A program made the position numbers and the translations under genes. Below are positions 46,321 to 55,386 of a stretch of DNA of 64,000 bases, in pieces. The notes under the pieces were generated by a model that saw nothing but the letters and a program-made list of their open reading frames with translations, did not search any database and was not told where the DNA came from. Within the stretch, counting starts at the first letter, position 1. Each line of letters begins with the position of its first letter. This stretch comes from Pelagihabitans sp947500445 (GTDB taxonomy: Bacteria > Bacteroidota > Bacteroidia > Flavobacteriales > Flavobacteriaceae): positions 35,135 through 99,134 of the forward strand of contig NZ_JBNGOP010000019.1 of assembly GCF_050589625.1 (NCBI RefSeq). Reading direction: 5' to 3'.

Positions 46321-47322
46321 ATGCGATACCTGGTACTTTTTTTGGCCTTGTTTTTGACCGCTTATGGCGTTTCGCAGCGCGTAACGGGTTTTAAGGCGGA
46401 ACGTTTGCCGGAAAACCCGATCATTACGGCGGCCATGTTCCCCGGTGATGACGGAGCGAACATTAACGGTCCGTCCTTGGTAAAGGTGCCCGATTTTGTA
46501 GAAAATCCCTTAGGTAACTATTACTTGTATTTTGCCCACCATAATGGCAAATATATCCGTATGGCCTATGCCGATGCGGTCGAGGGTCCTTATACAATTT
46601 ATGAGCCGGGAACTTTGCGTTTAGAGGACTGCATATGCGATCGGGTAAAACCCGGTGACCCTTATGTACCGCATATCGCATCGCCCGAGGTAGAGATCGA
46701 TGAAGCCGAAAAAAAGGTTGTCATGTACTTTCATTGCCCACAGTATTTGGGTGGGGACCGTAAATTCAAGCAAAATTTTGCACAGTTGACTTTGAGGAGT
46801 ACCTCCGATAACGGTATCGACTTTGTTCCGGAAAGCGAGCCCTTGGGCGTATCCTACTTTAGGGTATTCCCATGGAACGGCTACCAGTATGCCATAGCGC
46901 GTTTGGGACAGCTTTACCGTTCCACCGATGGTATTTCCGACTTTGAAAAAGGCCCGAACCCTTTTTTAAAGGTAGCTGGTGATAAGCAGGTACGCCACAA
47001 TGATATTTATTTGGAGGACGATACCCTTTGGGTGTTTTATACCCAAATTGGCGATGCTCCCGAAAACATGCTTGTTTCAAAAATACAGTTGACGGAAAAT
47101 TGGGAGGATTGGAAAGTGGAGGCACCAAAGGTGGTATTGCGCCCGGAGACTTCCTATGAGGGAATAGACCTGGAGACGCTACCTTCAAAACGAGGGGCCA
47201 TTTTTGAGCCGGTAAAACAGTTTCGCGATCCCAATGTTTTTAACGATGGCGGAACCTTGTACCTCCTGTATGCGGTGGAGGGAGAAACGGCTATTGCCAT
47301 TAGCAAGTTGAAAAAAGAATAG
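46321..47322 (+). CDS. Secreted five-bladed beta-propeller, GH43/GH117-like putative glycoside hydrolase
   Basis: 333 residues from the ATG at 46321, which begins a signal sequence (MRYLVLFLALFLTAYGVSQ); upstream in-frame codons overlap the preceding gene and are not likely used. The body shows repeated propeller-like motifs: NGPSLVKVPDFVE, YYLYFAHHNGKYIRMAYADA, HIASPEVEIDEAEKKVVMYF, RHNDIYLEDDTLWVFYTQIG and FRDPNVFNDGGTLYLLYAVE. The last one resembles the 'RDP' blades of GH43-type enzymes. Exact family not determined; GH117 is one candidate. It lies 35 bases after the TonB receptor gene, suggesting co-expression, and is followed by a terminator. Confidence 0.65.
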   Translation: MRYLVLFLALFLTAYGVSQRVTGFKAERLPENPIITAAMFPGDDGANINGPSLVKVPDFVENPLGNYYLYFAHHNGKYIRMAYADAVEGPYTIYEPGTLRLEDCICDRVKPGDPYVPHIASPEVEIDEAEKKVVMYFHCPQYLGGDRKFKQNFAQLTLRSTSDNGIDFVPESEPLGVSYFRVFPWNGYQYAIARLGQLYRSTDGISDFEKGPNPFLKVAGDKQVRHNDIYLEDDTLWVFYTQIGDAPENMLVSKIQLTENWEDWKVEAPKVVLRPETSYEGIDLETLPSKRGAIFEPVKQFRDPNVFNDGGTLYLLYAVEGETAIAISKLKKE

Positions 47323-47345
47323 TTTAAGTTTGAGTTAGTTTGGCT

Positions 47346-47378
47346 AAAGGGGGCAAAGTGGTGTTTGCTCCCTTTTTT
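47346..47378 (+). terminator. Rho-independent terminator after the propeller gene
   Basis: AAAGGGGGCAAA (47346-47357) pairs with TTTGCTCCCTTT (47364-47375) with one G-T pair across a six-base loop, followed by TTT and AA. It begins 23 bases after the stop at 47322. Confidence 0.8.
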
Positions 47379-47444
47379 AACGCTTCGACCATATGAAGGA
47401 ACCCCCCTTCGGATTAACGATATCCCACATAAAATTGCTCGTAT

Positions 47445-48872
47445 ATGAACGCTAAGAAAATTGGTTTTCTTCTTGGGTTGCTCATTTTTGTAATCCTCTT
47501 GATTTTTCCTATCCCGTATTTGGACGAAAAGGCGGGCAAGGTGGTCGCCGTGGCGGCTTGGATGGTGGTTTGGTGGGTATTCGAGGCCGTGTCCATATCG
47601 GTTACGGCATTGGTGCCCCTTGCCTTGTTCCCACTATTGGGGGTCATGGACATAAAGGCTGCGGCCTCCAATTATTCCAGCCCCATTGTATTTCTGTTTT
47701 TTGGTGGGTTCGTAATGGCCTTGGCACTTGAAAATGTCGGGTTGCACAAAAGGATCGCTCTGAATATTATGCGCGTCATCGGTGGCAGTGCCAATAAGGT
47801 AATTTTAGGTTTTATGACCGCTACCGCCTTAATGAGCATGTGGATTTCCAATACGGCCAGTACGGTGGTCATGCTACCCATTGCCCTTTCCGTAATCGAC
47901 CTTTTGTTGAACGACGCCGATGGATATACCAAGAATGATAAAAACTTTGCGTTATCGATACTTTTGGGTATTGCCTTTGCCGCTAACGTCGGAGGTATCG
48001 CCACCTTGATCGGGACCCCTCCAAATTCCGTCATGCTCGGTTTTTTGGAAAAGGGATACGGCATCGAAATCGGGTTTTTTGGTTGGATGAAATTAGGAGT
48101 GCCCTTCGCCATCGTGCTGTTGTTCATTTCATTTTTATGTTTGGTGTACGTGTTTTACCCCAACCGCTTGGGCAAACTGGAAGGCTCCAAAAAAATAATC
48201 GATGATGAGCTTGCCAAGTTGGGAAAGATCGGAAGCGGGGAACGGGTGGTGATCATTATCTTTATGATGGCTATTTTTTGTTGGATCGCCAGAGGTCCGT
48301 TGAACACATGGTTTCCGTCATTACAACTGACCGATACCACCATCAGTGTATTGGCCGCTCTTGCCATGTTTACGATACCGTATCGGTTTCAGGATCGGAA
48401 ATTTACCATCGTTTGGGAAGATACCCGACGGCTCCCTTGGGGCATTCTAATTCTTTTTGGAGGTGGTTTGGCCTTGGCCTCGGGTTTTGCACAAGCAGGA
48501 TTGATCGATACGGTGGGGAACTTTGTCGCTGGCCAGAGCGGTTGGACCGTTTGGGGAACTACGGTAGTACTCATTCTACTGGTGCTTTTCTGTACCGAAC
48601 TGATGAGCAATGTGGCGCTTACTGCGGTGGTATTGCCTTTGGTGGCAGGTATCGCTATGGGTTTTGATGTCCCCGTCTTACAAATGGTGGTTCCGGTAAC
48701 CATTGCATCGAGCTGCGCATTTATGTTACCGATGGCCACACCGCCAAACGCCATTGTGTTTGCCAGTGGCCATGTTAAAGTAGGGCAAATGGCCAAAATC
48801 GGTTTTTTTCTGAACCTTATATCAGTGGCCCTGATCAGCTGTTTGGTATACTTTTTTACGGTATTGACATAA
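47445..48872 (+). CDS. SLC13/DASS-family sodium-dependent anion symporter
   Basis: 475 residues with about 12 hydrophobic segments. Both DASS signature halves are visible: SNTASTVVMLPIALSVIDLL followed by LIGTPPNSVMLGF, and SNVALTAVVLPLVAGIAM followed by LPMATPPNAIVFASGHVKVG. The family transports dicarboxylates such as succinate, citrate or malate, or sulfate, with sodium across the inner membrane. Here it stands behind a terminator, so it likely has its own promoter. Sulfate handling after desulfation of marine glycans is one attractive idea but nothing in the sequence decides between substrates. Confidence 0.9.
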   Translation: MNAKKIGFLLGLLIFVILLIFPIPYLDEKAGKVVAVAAWMVVWWVFEAVSISVTALVPLALFPLLGVMDIKAAASNYSSPIVFLFFGGFVMALALENVGLHKRIALNIMRVIGGSANKVILGFMTATALMSMWISNTASTVVMLPIALSVIDLLLNDADGYTKNDKNFALSILLGIAFAANVGGIATLIGTPPNSVMLGFLEKGYGIEIGFFGWMKLGVPFAIVLLFISFLCLVYVFYPNRLGKLEGSKKIIDDELAKLGKIGSGERVVIIIFMMAIFCWIARGPLNTWFPSLQLTDTTISVLAALAMFTIPYRFQDRKFTIVWEDTRRLPWGILILFGGGLALASGFAQAGLIDTVGNFVAGQSGWTVWGTTVVLILLVLFCTELMSNVALTAVVLPLVAGIAMGFDVPVLQMVVPVTIASSCAFMLPMATPPNAIVFASGHVKVGQMAKIGFFLNLISVALISCLVYFFTVLT

Positions 48873-49120
48873 GCCTCTCAGGTTTTGGAACGATAGGTTA
48901 CCGCTATCGGATAAATGATACCATTTTAACTTTGAATTCGCGCGTATGGAAATTGAATTATTTTTTAGTTGTTTGAGGCAAAAAATGGAAGCATAGCCTT
49001 AGCTACGGTTCTGTTTTTTAACGAAGAACGGCTGAAAAAGAAACGATTTATTAGTGCTATTTCAAAGTTGTAGGTAATGCCCAATATCATGTTTAAATAA
49101 ATAAAAATTATATTTGCTTA

Positions 49121-50260
49121 ATGTCTACTAGGATAGAAAATATAAACGCTGATTTAATTAACTGGGCTATTACCCGGGCAGGAAATGAATTGGATGAATT
49201 CTATCTTAACAACCCAGCTGTTGCTGAGTGGGTTGAGGGAACGAAGAAACCGACAATCAAACAATTAGAAGATTTTACACATAAGGTACATGTCCCTTTT
49301 GGTTATATGTTTCTCAATCAACCGCCTCAAGAAGAAATTCCAATCCCTTTCTTTAGGACGGGAAATTCTCAAAGAGAAATGGTTTCTTTAAACGTATACC
49401 ATACAATTCAAATCATAAAAGAAAGACAGAATTGGTTAACTAACTATCTTCAAGAAAGTGAATATCCAGACTTAGAATTTGTAGGAAAGTATAATGTAAA
49501 CTCCGATTATAAAGAAGTTGTAAATGATATTCGTAATACTTTAAATCTGACAGTAAGCTGGGCAAGTAAACTTGGTACTTGGGAACAAGCATTAGACCAT
49601 TTAACATTACAAATTGAAGAAATTGGTATAATTGTAAATTTTAATGGAATAGTTGGTAATAATACTAGAAGAAAAATCCCAGTTGACGAATGTCGAGGGT
49701 TTGTAATAGTAAATAATAAAAGTCCATTTCTTTTTATTAATTCTAGTGATGCAAAAGCTGCCCAAATGTTTACATTGATTCACGAACTTGCACATATATG
49801 GTTAGGAGAAAGTGCAGGTTTTGACAATAAACAAATGTTACCGGCTGATGATCCCATCGAGAAATTTTGTGATAAAGTAGCTGCTGAATTCCTAGTACCC
49901 GAAATATTTTTCAAAGAAAAATGGAATAGCACTCAAAACATTGAATATCTGAGTAGAATTTTTAAAGTTAGTCCTATTGTTATAGCTAGAAGAGCTCTTG
50001 ACTTAAGATTGATGTCTAGGACATCTTTTTTTCAATTCTACAACGATTATATCTCTGAATTTCAAAATAAAAAAGATAATCAAAGTTCTGGAGGGAATTT
50101 TTATGCAACTGCAAAAAAAAGAATAAGCTTAAGATTTGCAAGCTATGTTAATAGCGCTGTAAAAGAGAATAACCTTCTTTATCGAGATGCATATCGATTG
50201 ACAAGTTTGAAGGGAAATACCTATGAGAAATTTATCAATGAATATTTATATCAAGCATGA
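49121..50260 (+). CDS. ImmA/IrrE-type zinc metallopeptidase with N-terminal HTH-like domain
   Basis: 379 residues. An XRE-like helical region covers about 10-70 (AVAEWVEGTKKPTIKQLEDF, VPFGYMFLNQ). The ImmA/IrrE peptidase domain holds the zinc motif HELAH at 221-225 (His221, Glu222, His225), with a downstream acidic ligand likely in DDPIEKFCDKVAAEFLVPEI. Such proteins cleave or de-repress a partner regulator. The gene is clearly more AT-rich than its neighbours and overlaps the next gene by four bases (ATGA). Genes of this kind paired with a DUF4411 protein look like toxin-antitoxin or stress-response modules in mobile regions, so recent acquisition is likely. Confidence 0.88.
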   Translation: MSTRIENINADLINWAITRAGNELDEFYLNNPAVAEWVEGTKKPTIKQLEDFTHKVHVPFGYMFLNQPPQEEIPIPFFRTGNSQREMVSLNVYHTIQIIKERQNWLTNYLQESEYPDLEFVGKYNVNSDYKEVVNDIRNTLNLTVSWASKLGTWEQALDHLTLQIEEIGIIVNFNGIVGNNTRRKIPVDECRGFVIVNNKSPFLFINSSDAKAAQMFTLIHELAHIWLGESAGFDNKQMLPADDPIEKFCDKVAAEFLVPEIFFKEKWNSTQNIEYLSRIFKVSPIVIARRALDLRLMSRTSFFQFYNDYISEFQNKKDNQSSGGNFYATAKKRISLRFASYVNSAVKENNLLYRDAYRLTSLKGNTYEKFINEYLYQA

Positions 50261-50754
50261 GTAAATTCATTGTAGATTCCAACTTTTTTATTCAAGCTCA
50301 CCGCTCAATTTATCCACTAGATGTAGTTCAAAGTTTTTGGGTAAAACTTAATGCACTAGCTACCGATGGCATTATAGTTAGTATTGATAAGGTCAAAAAA
50401 GAAATCTTTGATAATGCATCTCATCAAGATCAATTAAAGATTTGGTGTGGGGATAACCTTCCAAATGATTTTTTTATAAATACCGACTCCGTACTTAACA
50501 ATTATATCTCAATTGTAACTTGGGTAAATTCTAGTCTTTTTACTGAACGTGCTCGACAAGAATTTCTTGAAACGGATTTAGCCGATCCTTGGTTAGTTGC
50601 TTTTGCTATGAGTAATGGATGGACAATAGTCACTTATGAAAAAAGTGAACCTAACAGAAGGAATCGAATTAAAATCCCTGAGGTTTGTAATCAATTTAAT
50701 GTGAGATATATAAATACTATTGAAATGTTCCGAGAGTTGAATGAAAACTTTTAA
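50257..50754 (+). CDS. DUF4411 family PIN-like protein (putative toxin partner)
   Basis: 165 residues. The start FIVDSNFFIQAHRSIYPLDV is the DUF4411 signature with a conserved early Asp (residue 7), and LADPWLVAFAMSNGWTIVTY carries the later Asp of a PIN-like acidic site, followed by IKIPEVCNQFNVRYINTIEM. PIN-like folds are often ribonucleases, so this may be the toxic half of a module whose other gene, an ImmA/IrrE-type protein with HTH, overlaps it by four bases. Strongly AT-rich. Toxicity is inferred. Confidence 0.82.
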   Translation: MSKFIVDSNFFIQAHRSIYPLDVVQSFWVKLNALATDGIIVSIDKVKKEIFDNASHQDQLKIWCGDNLPNDFFINTDSVLNNYISIVTWVNSSLFTERARQEFLETDLADPWLVAFAMSNGWTIVTYEKSEPNRRNRIKIPEVCNQFNVRYINTIEMFRELNENF

Positions 50755-50788
50755 AAAACACTACCTACAACAATTTATATAATGCATA

Positions 50789-50806
50789 TGCGCCCTTCGG
50801 GACGCA
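50789..50806. terminator. Weak GC-rich hairpin between converging genes
   Basis: TGCG CCC TTC GGG A CGCA folds with one bulged A. It lies between the DUF4411 stop (50754) and the stop of the receiver-GT2 fusion (50874) and lacks a clear T-tract in either direction. Confidence 0.25.
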
Positions 50807-50873
50807 AACGCATCATACAATAGACTTTAAAATGGTATGAGATGGAATTTTGCACCGTTGTTATCAGTGTTGA

Positions 50874-52013
50874 TCAGCTGTAATGAAAAGCGATTTTTGC
50901 CAACTGGCCAACGATTTTTACGGAGTCTTTCATGGAAAGTTTGGAACCATCGGCGTGGATCCATCTTTTTAAAGGTTGTTCACAGATCATTTTTTGTGCG
51001 CTCTGTTTGCCGTACCGTTTGCGCATGCGCATAAAAATTTCAACATCAAAAAGCCATCGGGTAATAAACGTATTGGTAAACAGGGGTACGATCAATTCGC
51101 GTCGCATCACCTTTGCGCCACATTGGGTATCGTTAAAGGGCATTCGCAAAATACTACGGATGATGAGGTTGATGGTCTTACTGATGATTTTTCGTGCCGA
51201 TTCTTTGGTAATATCCGCACCCATGCGGCTCATTCGAGATCCGCTCACGATTTTAAAGTCCGATGCGCGCAAGGTTTTCACGAGATCGTCAAAATCCCGA
51301 AAATCGGTGGACAGGTCGGCATCCAAATAACCGATATAGTCCAATTGCGTATCTTTTACCAAATGCAGCACTCCTTGGCGTACCGCTTCCGCTTTACCGC
51401 CATTTTTGGCACAGTCGTATACACTGATGGTATCCGGATATTCCTGATGTAATTCCTTTAAGACCGTTAAGGTGTTGTCGGTACTACCATCGTTAACAAA
51501 ACAAAGGTGATATCCCAGGTTCTTGTGCGCAAAGTTCTTAAAGTCGACCTCGGAAAGCCGTTCGGCTTCGTTGTAACATGGAATTACTACCCCAACACAG
51601 TATTCTTGTAGCATGCGTGAGGAAGTTTGTGCGGTGTTCGTCGCCTTTAGCGCGCCGTCGCCCAATATTCTCCGGATACGCGCGGCGACCTCGTTCAGGC
51701 TTACCGGTTTTTTCATATAGTCGTCGATACCAAGATCAAAACCGTTCATGATCACGTCTTCGTTGGTGTTTCCCGACATTACTAGTAAGGGAGTACCGGA
51801 TTTTTTCTCCCCACGGATGTATTTAACAACTTCCAACCCGGACATATCGGGCATGTTGATATCAACGATTACAAGATCGGGCTTAAAGGCGTCAAATTGA
51901 TCTATTCCTTCTTTTCCACTGCTGGCCGTTGCTACGGCGTAACCGAGCTCCATTAGCCTTTTTTTTAAGGACATTAGGATAAGTTGCTGGTCGTCTATGG
52001 CTAAAATTTTCAT
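50874..52013 (-). CDS. Response-regulator receiver domain fused to a GT2 (polyprenyl-phosphate-sugar synthase-like) glycosyltransferase
   Basis: 379 residues in one uninterrupted frame. Residues 1-120 are a full receiver domain: acidic pair Asp7/Asp8, phospho-acceptor Asp51 in VIVDINMPDMSG, Ser80 in VMSGN and Lys102 in MKKPVSL. After a linker (about 121-137) a GT2 domain starts: GVVIPCYNEAERL, LCFVNDGSTDNT (174-180 core), NGGKAEAVRQG, YLDADLSTDF with Asp231 and Asp233, DTQCGAKVM and RWLFDVEIFMRM. This is the DPM1/ALG5-like pattern that makes polyprenyl-phosphate sugars. No C-terminal membrane anchor is present. It is divergent from a GT-C-like membrane protein gene (52299). Direct phospho-control of the transferase is the obvious inference. 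I know of no described system built on this fusion. Confidence 0.92.
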   Translation of the reverse strand: MKILAIDDQQLILMSLKKRLMELGYAVATASSGKEGIDQFDAFKPDLVIVDINMPDMSGLEVVKYIRGEKKSGTPLLVMSGNTNEDVIMNGFDLGIDDYMKKPVSLNEVAARIRRILGDGALKATNTAQTSSRMLQEYCVGVVIPCYNEAERLSEVDFKNFAHKNLGYHLCFVNDGSTDNTLTVLKELHQEYPDTISVYDCAKNGGKAEAVRQGVLHLVKDTQLDYIGYLDADLSTDFRDFDDLVKTLRASDFKIVSGSRMSRMGADITKESARKIISKTINLIIRSILRMPFNDTQCGAKVMRRELIVPLFTNTFITRWLFDVEIFMRMRKRYGKQSAQKMICEQPLKRWIHADGSKLSMKDSVKIVGQLAKIAFHYS

Positions 52014-52298
52014 TCGATTTGGGTTTAAATGAACCTTTATTAATAGGGCATACGGTAAAAATAATGCCTTTAAAAGGCAACGGGTATATTGCTATAGCTG
52101 AATGGTAGCCAAGTGTCGGTCAATTCGGGATAACCGACGATGTGGCTCTTGAAATTGGTCGATAAATTCACCCATCAACATTGTTATTGTAAGTAAATAC
52201 CTTCATTTAACGTAATATGATAATGTATATTGTAGCTCGGTAGCAATATGCCTTTGCCTACTGCGTTAGTATAGGGAAATTTCCTACCGAAAGAGTTC

Positions 52299-55200
52299 AT
52301 GAAAAAGACCAACATACTGCTTATTCTGGCGCTGATCATCGCCTTGATATTCCACGGTTCGGCCATTTTCTTTACCCTGGAGTCTACCTACGATGCGTTG
52401 ATCCATCTGTTTTTTGCTGACCATTATGCACAAAGTTGGTTCGAACCTTGGGATTACCGTTGGTATACGGGTTTTACGGTGCAATCCTATCCTCCTTTGG
52501 TGCACCAAACCATTGGGTTATTATCCTATATCGGGGGGTTAAAGTTCGGTATGTTCTCGGTCGGGCTATTGGCTATTGTACTCTTTGTGACAGGCGCCTA
52601 TCGTTTTTCACTTTTAATGACGGGCAATAGGAGGGTAGCAGGTTATGGAGCCCTCTTGGCGGTGTTTTCTTCCACTTTTGTGGAAACACTCCACATTTTC
52701 GGCCAACTGCCCAGTATTGTCGGCCTTTCCGTATTAATGCATTCCCTACCGGAAATCTACCTATGGCTAAAAACGGGAAAGTACCGGTATTTTGCCTCCT
52801 CCCTCTCCATGATAGCCGTTACGGTAACCTCGCACCACGTAACCCCCATCTTTGGAATGGTATTTTTTATTTTTCCGTTGATCGGTATGGTAATCATGGA
52901 CGCTTCCCGAGAGCAAGTGTCCACAATGAAGGAAGTAACGTTCGTAGTGTTCTTTAAAACGTTCAAAAAACTGTTTTGGCGTATTGTCGGTTTTGGAATG
53001 GCCTCCTTGTTCCTTATCATTACATGTATTCTTCCCTATTGGTACAACTCTAAAAAAAATCCGATCACCCAGGTCCCCATTCCACATGGATCACGGGACA
53101 ACTTTCTGGAAATCACTTCTTCCGGTTTGGTGTTTTTTGTAATTCCGTGGGGGGTACTATTGTTTTTGCTGCCCTATTTCTTTTACCGATTTTACAGCAA
53201 GCGATACCTGTTTTTTGGCCTTTCTTTTTCCATGTTGGCGCTGTTGGGTACCGGTGGTACTACTCCGATTCCCAGGGCGCTGCTCGGTGAAACGGCATTC
53301 AATATTCTGACCTTGGACCGTTTTACCCTATGGGCCACGATTATGGCGCTGCCTATTTTTGGCGAATTCGTCTATCGTATGGTAGCGGGCGATATCAAAA
53401 GTCGGATCCAAAGCATGTTCGGAGGGGTCTATCATCGGGTATTGGGCGGTCTTTTGGCCGGAGGCCTGTTGTTCATGGTTATTTTTACGATGACCTTGGG
53501 CTATTTTAGACCATCGCAACCGGCAAAGATCAAAATGTTGCCCATAGTGAACTTTCTCAATCAAGATTCCCACGATTCCTGGCGGTACCTTCCTTTGGGT
53601 TTTGGAGACCAAATGGCATGGCTCTCCGCACAGACCGCTGCTATGACCGTCGACGGTAACTATCATTCCGCTCGTCGTTTGCCGGAGTTGACGACCCGGG
53701 CGATCGAACGCTTGGAAAATTCAAAGTTTCGGGGGGTGGCCGGTATCGGTTCGTTACAACAATTTTTGACGGTACCTGAAAAATATAACCTTAAGTATAT
53801 TTTTTCGAACGATAAGTTTTACGATCCCATTTTATACTTCTGTGGATGGCAGCGCCTGCAGCATTTGGAAAACGGTATCATGGTTTGGGAAAAGTTAAAT
53901 GTACCCCCGTTGCCCGCAATCTTGCCAAAAGAGGATGTGCCGGTATTCTTAAAGATCATGTGGGGTACCATTCCTTTGCTTACTGTGCTGATCGCCTTTT
54001 TTGTCAATATTCAAATGCTTTGGATAAGAACGCTAAAATTACGCAAGGAAAATGTTCCTTTTTATACCGAAAAGTCTATAAATTATAACGGTTTTTCATC
54101 AAAACTGGTGGTGTTTTCCCATATCTGGGCGATGGTGGTGCTAGTTTGTATACTATTCGGTATATACACGTTTTATATTCACAACAGTGCCCAATATGCC
54201 CCCCTGAACGTTGTAAAGGCCTACTATAACGCATTGGATTTTAAAAAGTTCGAAGAAGCACATTCCTATCTTGATCCAGAATCCGGTATCGACTTGGCGC
54301 AATACATGCTGGAAGTGTCGGTAACCGATGGTGTACTCAGTTCTTATGCCAAAATGGACTCTATAGGGGTCACGCTAATCGAAGAGACTGCAGAAGCCGC
54401 CAGGGCAAAAGTGCATACCCGTTGGATCACCCCATTGGAAAAACTGGAGAAGGAAGAAACGGTAGCCATGGTCAAACGCTCGGGAAAATGGCATTTGCTG
54501 CCCGCCCGTTTTGATAATGATGTGCCGCCCGATCAGTTGTTCACGGCAAACGGTACTACTTTTTACAATCATGGTCGACGGCAAATGACCACGCAGGAAA
54601 CACACCATGAAGATGTATTGCAACAGCCGGTGTTGGAAATTCTTTCTGCCAAATTGGTGGACTATAAAGGTCATTACAGCATTATCGGAGAAATTCAGAA
54701 CGTGGACCACGTACCTGCCGATGTGGTGATCCAGGCCACCTTATATAATGATAGGGACGAAGGATTGGCGAACTACAACGCAAAGTATCACATGAAGCAT
54801 AAACTGATGCCTAAGGAAACGACCCCTTTTCGCATCAATTTCGAAGGCATCGCATGGTCTTCCACAAAGGATACCTTGCCCCCGACCTTTGACCCCGACC
54901 AGTTTACGCCAATAGCGCTTTCGGGCCTTCCGACCAAGTTTGATGTTCAAGCGGCCGGTAACGTAGCCAATACGGATCTGTATAAAAAGGTAGCGTTACA
55001 ATCCTTGGTGAAAAAAGATTCCATGTTCCGAGGAACCTTGTTCAATTCGGGCATTCAAGAGGTTACCATTCCGCAACTGCTCATTTCGTATTACGATGCC
55101 GATCACGAACTTATTTGGGTCGACCATCAGTTTTTAAGGGAAGGCGTGCGGGTACAGCGAAAACAGTATTTTGAATATGGCCCTATGGACCTGGAAGGGT

Positions 55201-55385
55201 TGCAGGTGATCTCCAACAGTCTGGAGAACTGTTTTGTGAACGGGCTGCCCAATGCCGGTATTTCTGAAAAAGCCTTTCCCGATAGGGACAAGGCCCATCG
55301 AAAAGAGCAATTACAACAATATTCCGGCGCGGGCTTTTCCTTTTTAAAGTTTCATTTCAACAGCTATATCGGTAACCCAAAATAA
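52299..55385 (+). CDS. Large multi-pass membrane protein, GT-C/PTPS-related-like, with periplasmic NTF2-like and Ig-like C-terminal regions
   Basis: 1028 residues. Hydrophobic segments at about 5-27, 75-105, 112-130, 165-200, 228-248, 275-317, 340-355 and 380-402; a soluble loop (405-550); two more segments (552-575, 604-626); then a soluble C-terminus. The first loop is acidic and aromatic (STYDALIHLFFADHYA, EPWDYRWYTGFTVQ), as in GT-C transferases that use polyprenyl-phosphate sugars, and the pattern recalls PTPS-related membrane proteins. Residues 630-745 look NTF2-like (VVKAYYNALDFKKFEEAHSY ... VKRSGKWHLL) and about 770-1000 are beta-rich. Divergent from the receiver-GT2 gene, whose product could supply its donor. 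First gene of an operon with 55387 and 56609. Transferase activity is inferred. Confidence 0.75.
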   Translation: MKKTNILLILALIIALIFHGSAIFFTLESTYDALIHLFFADHYAQSWFEPWDYRWYTGFTVQSYPPLVHQTIGLLSYIGGLKFGMFSVGLLAIVLFVTGAYRFSLLMTGNRRVAGYGALLAVFSSTFVETLHIFGQLPSIVGLSVLMHSLPEIYLWLKTGKYRYFASSLSMIAVTVTSHHVTPIFGMVFFIFPLIGMVIMDASREQVSTMKEVTFVVFFKTFKKLFWRIVGFGMASLFLIITCILPYWYNSKKNPITQVPIPHGSRDNFLEITSSGLVFFVIPWGVLLFLLPYFFYRFYSKRYLFFGLSFSMLALLGTGGTTPIPRALLGETAFNILTLDRFTLWATIMALPIFGEFVYRMVAGDIKSRIQSMFGGVYHRVLGGLLAGGLLFMVIFTMTLGYFRPSQPAKIKMLPIVNFLNQDSHDSWRYLPLGFGDQMAWLSAQTAAMTVDGNYHSARRLPELTTRAIERLENSKFRGVAGIGSLQQFLTVPEKYNLKYIFSNDKFYDPILYFCGWQRLQHLENGIMVWEKLNVPPLPAILPKEDVPVFLKIMWGTIPLLTVLIAFFVNIQMLWIRTLKLRKENVPFYTEKSINYNGFSSKLVVFSHIWAMVVLVCILFGIYTFYIHNSAQYAPLNVVKAYYNALDFKKFEEAHSYLDPESGIDLAQYMLEVSVTDGVLSSYAKMDSIGVTLIEETAEAARAKVHTRWITPLEKLEKEETVAMVKRSGKWHLLPARFDNDVPPDQLFTANGTTFYNHGRRQMTTQETHHEDVLQQPVLEILSAKLVDYKGHYSIIGEIQNVDHVPADVVIQATLYNDRDEGLANYNAKYHMKHKLMPKETTPFRINFEGIAWSSTKDTLPPTFDPDQFTPIALSGLPTKFDVQAAGNVANTDLYKKVALQSLVKKDSMFRGTLFNSGIQEVTIPQLLISYYDADHELIWVDHQFLREGVRVQRKQYFEYGPMDLEGLQVISNSLENCFVNGLPNAGISEKAFPDRDKAHRKEQLQQYSGAGFSFLKFHFNSYIGNPK

Positions 55386-55386
55386 C

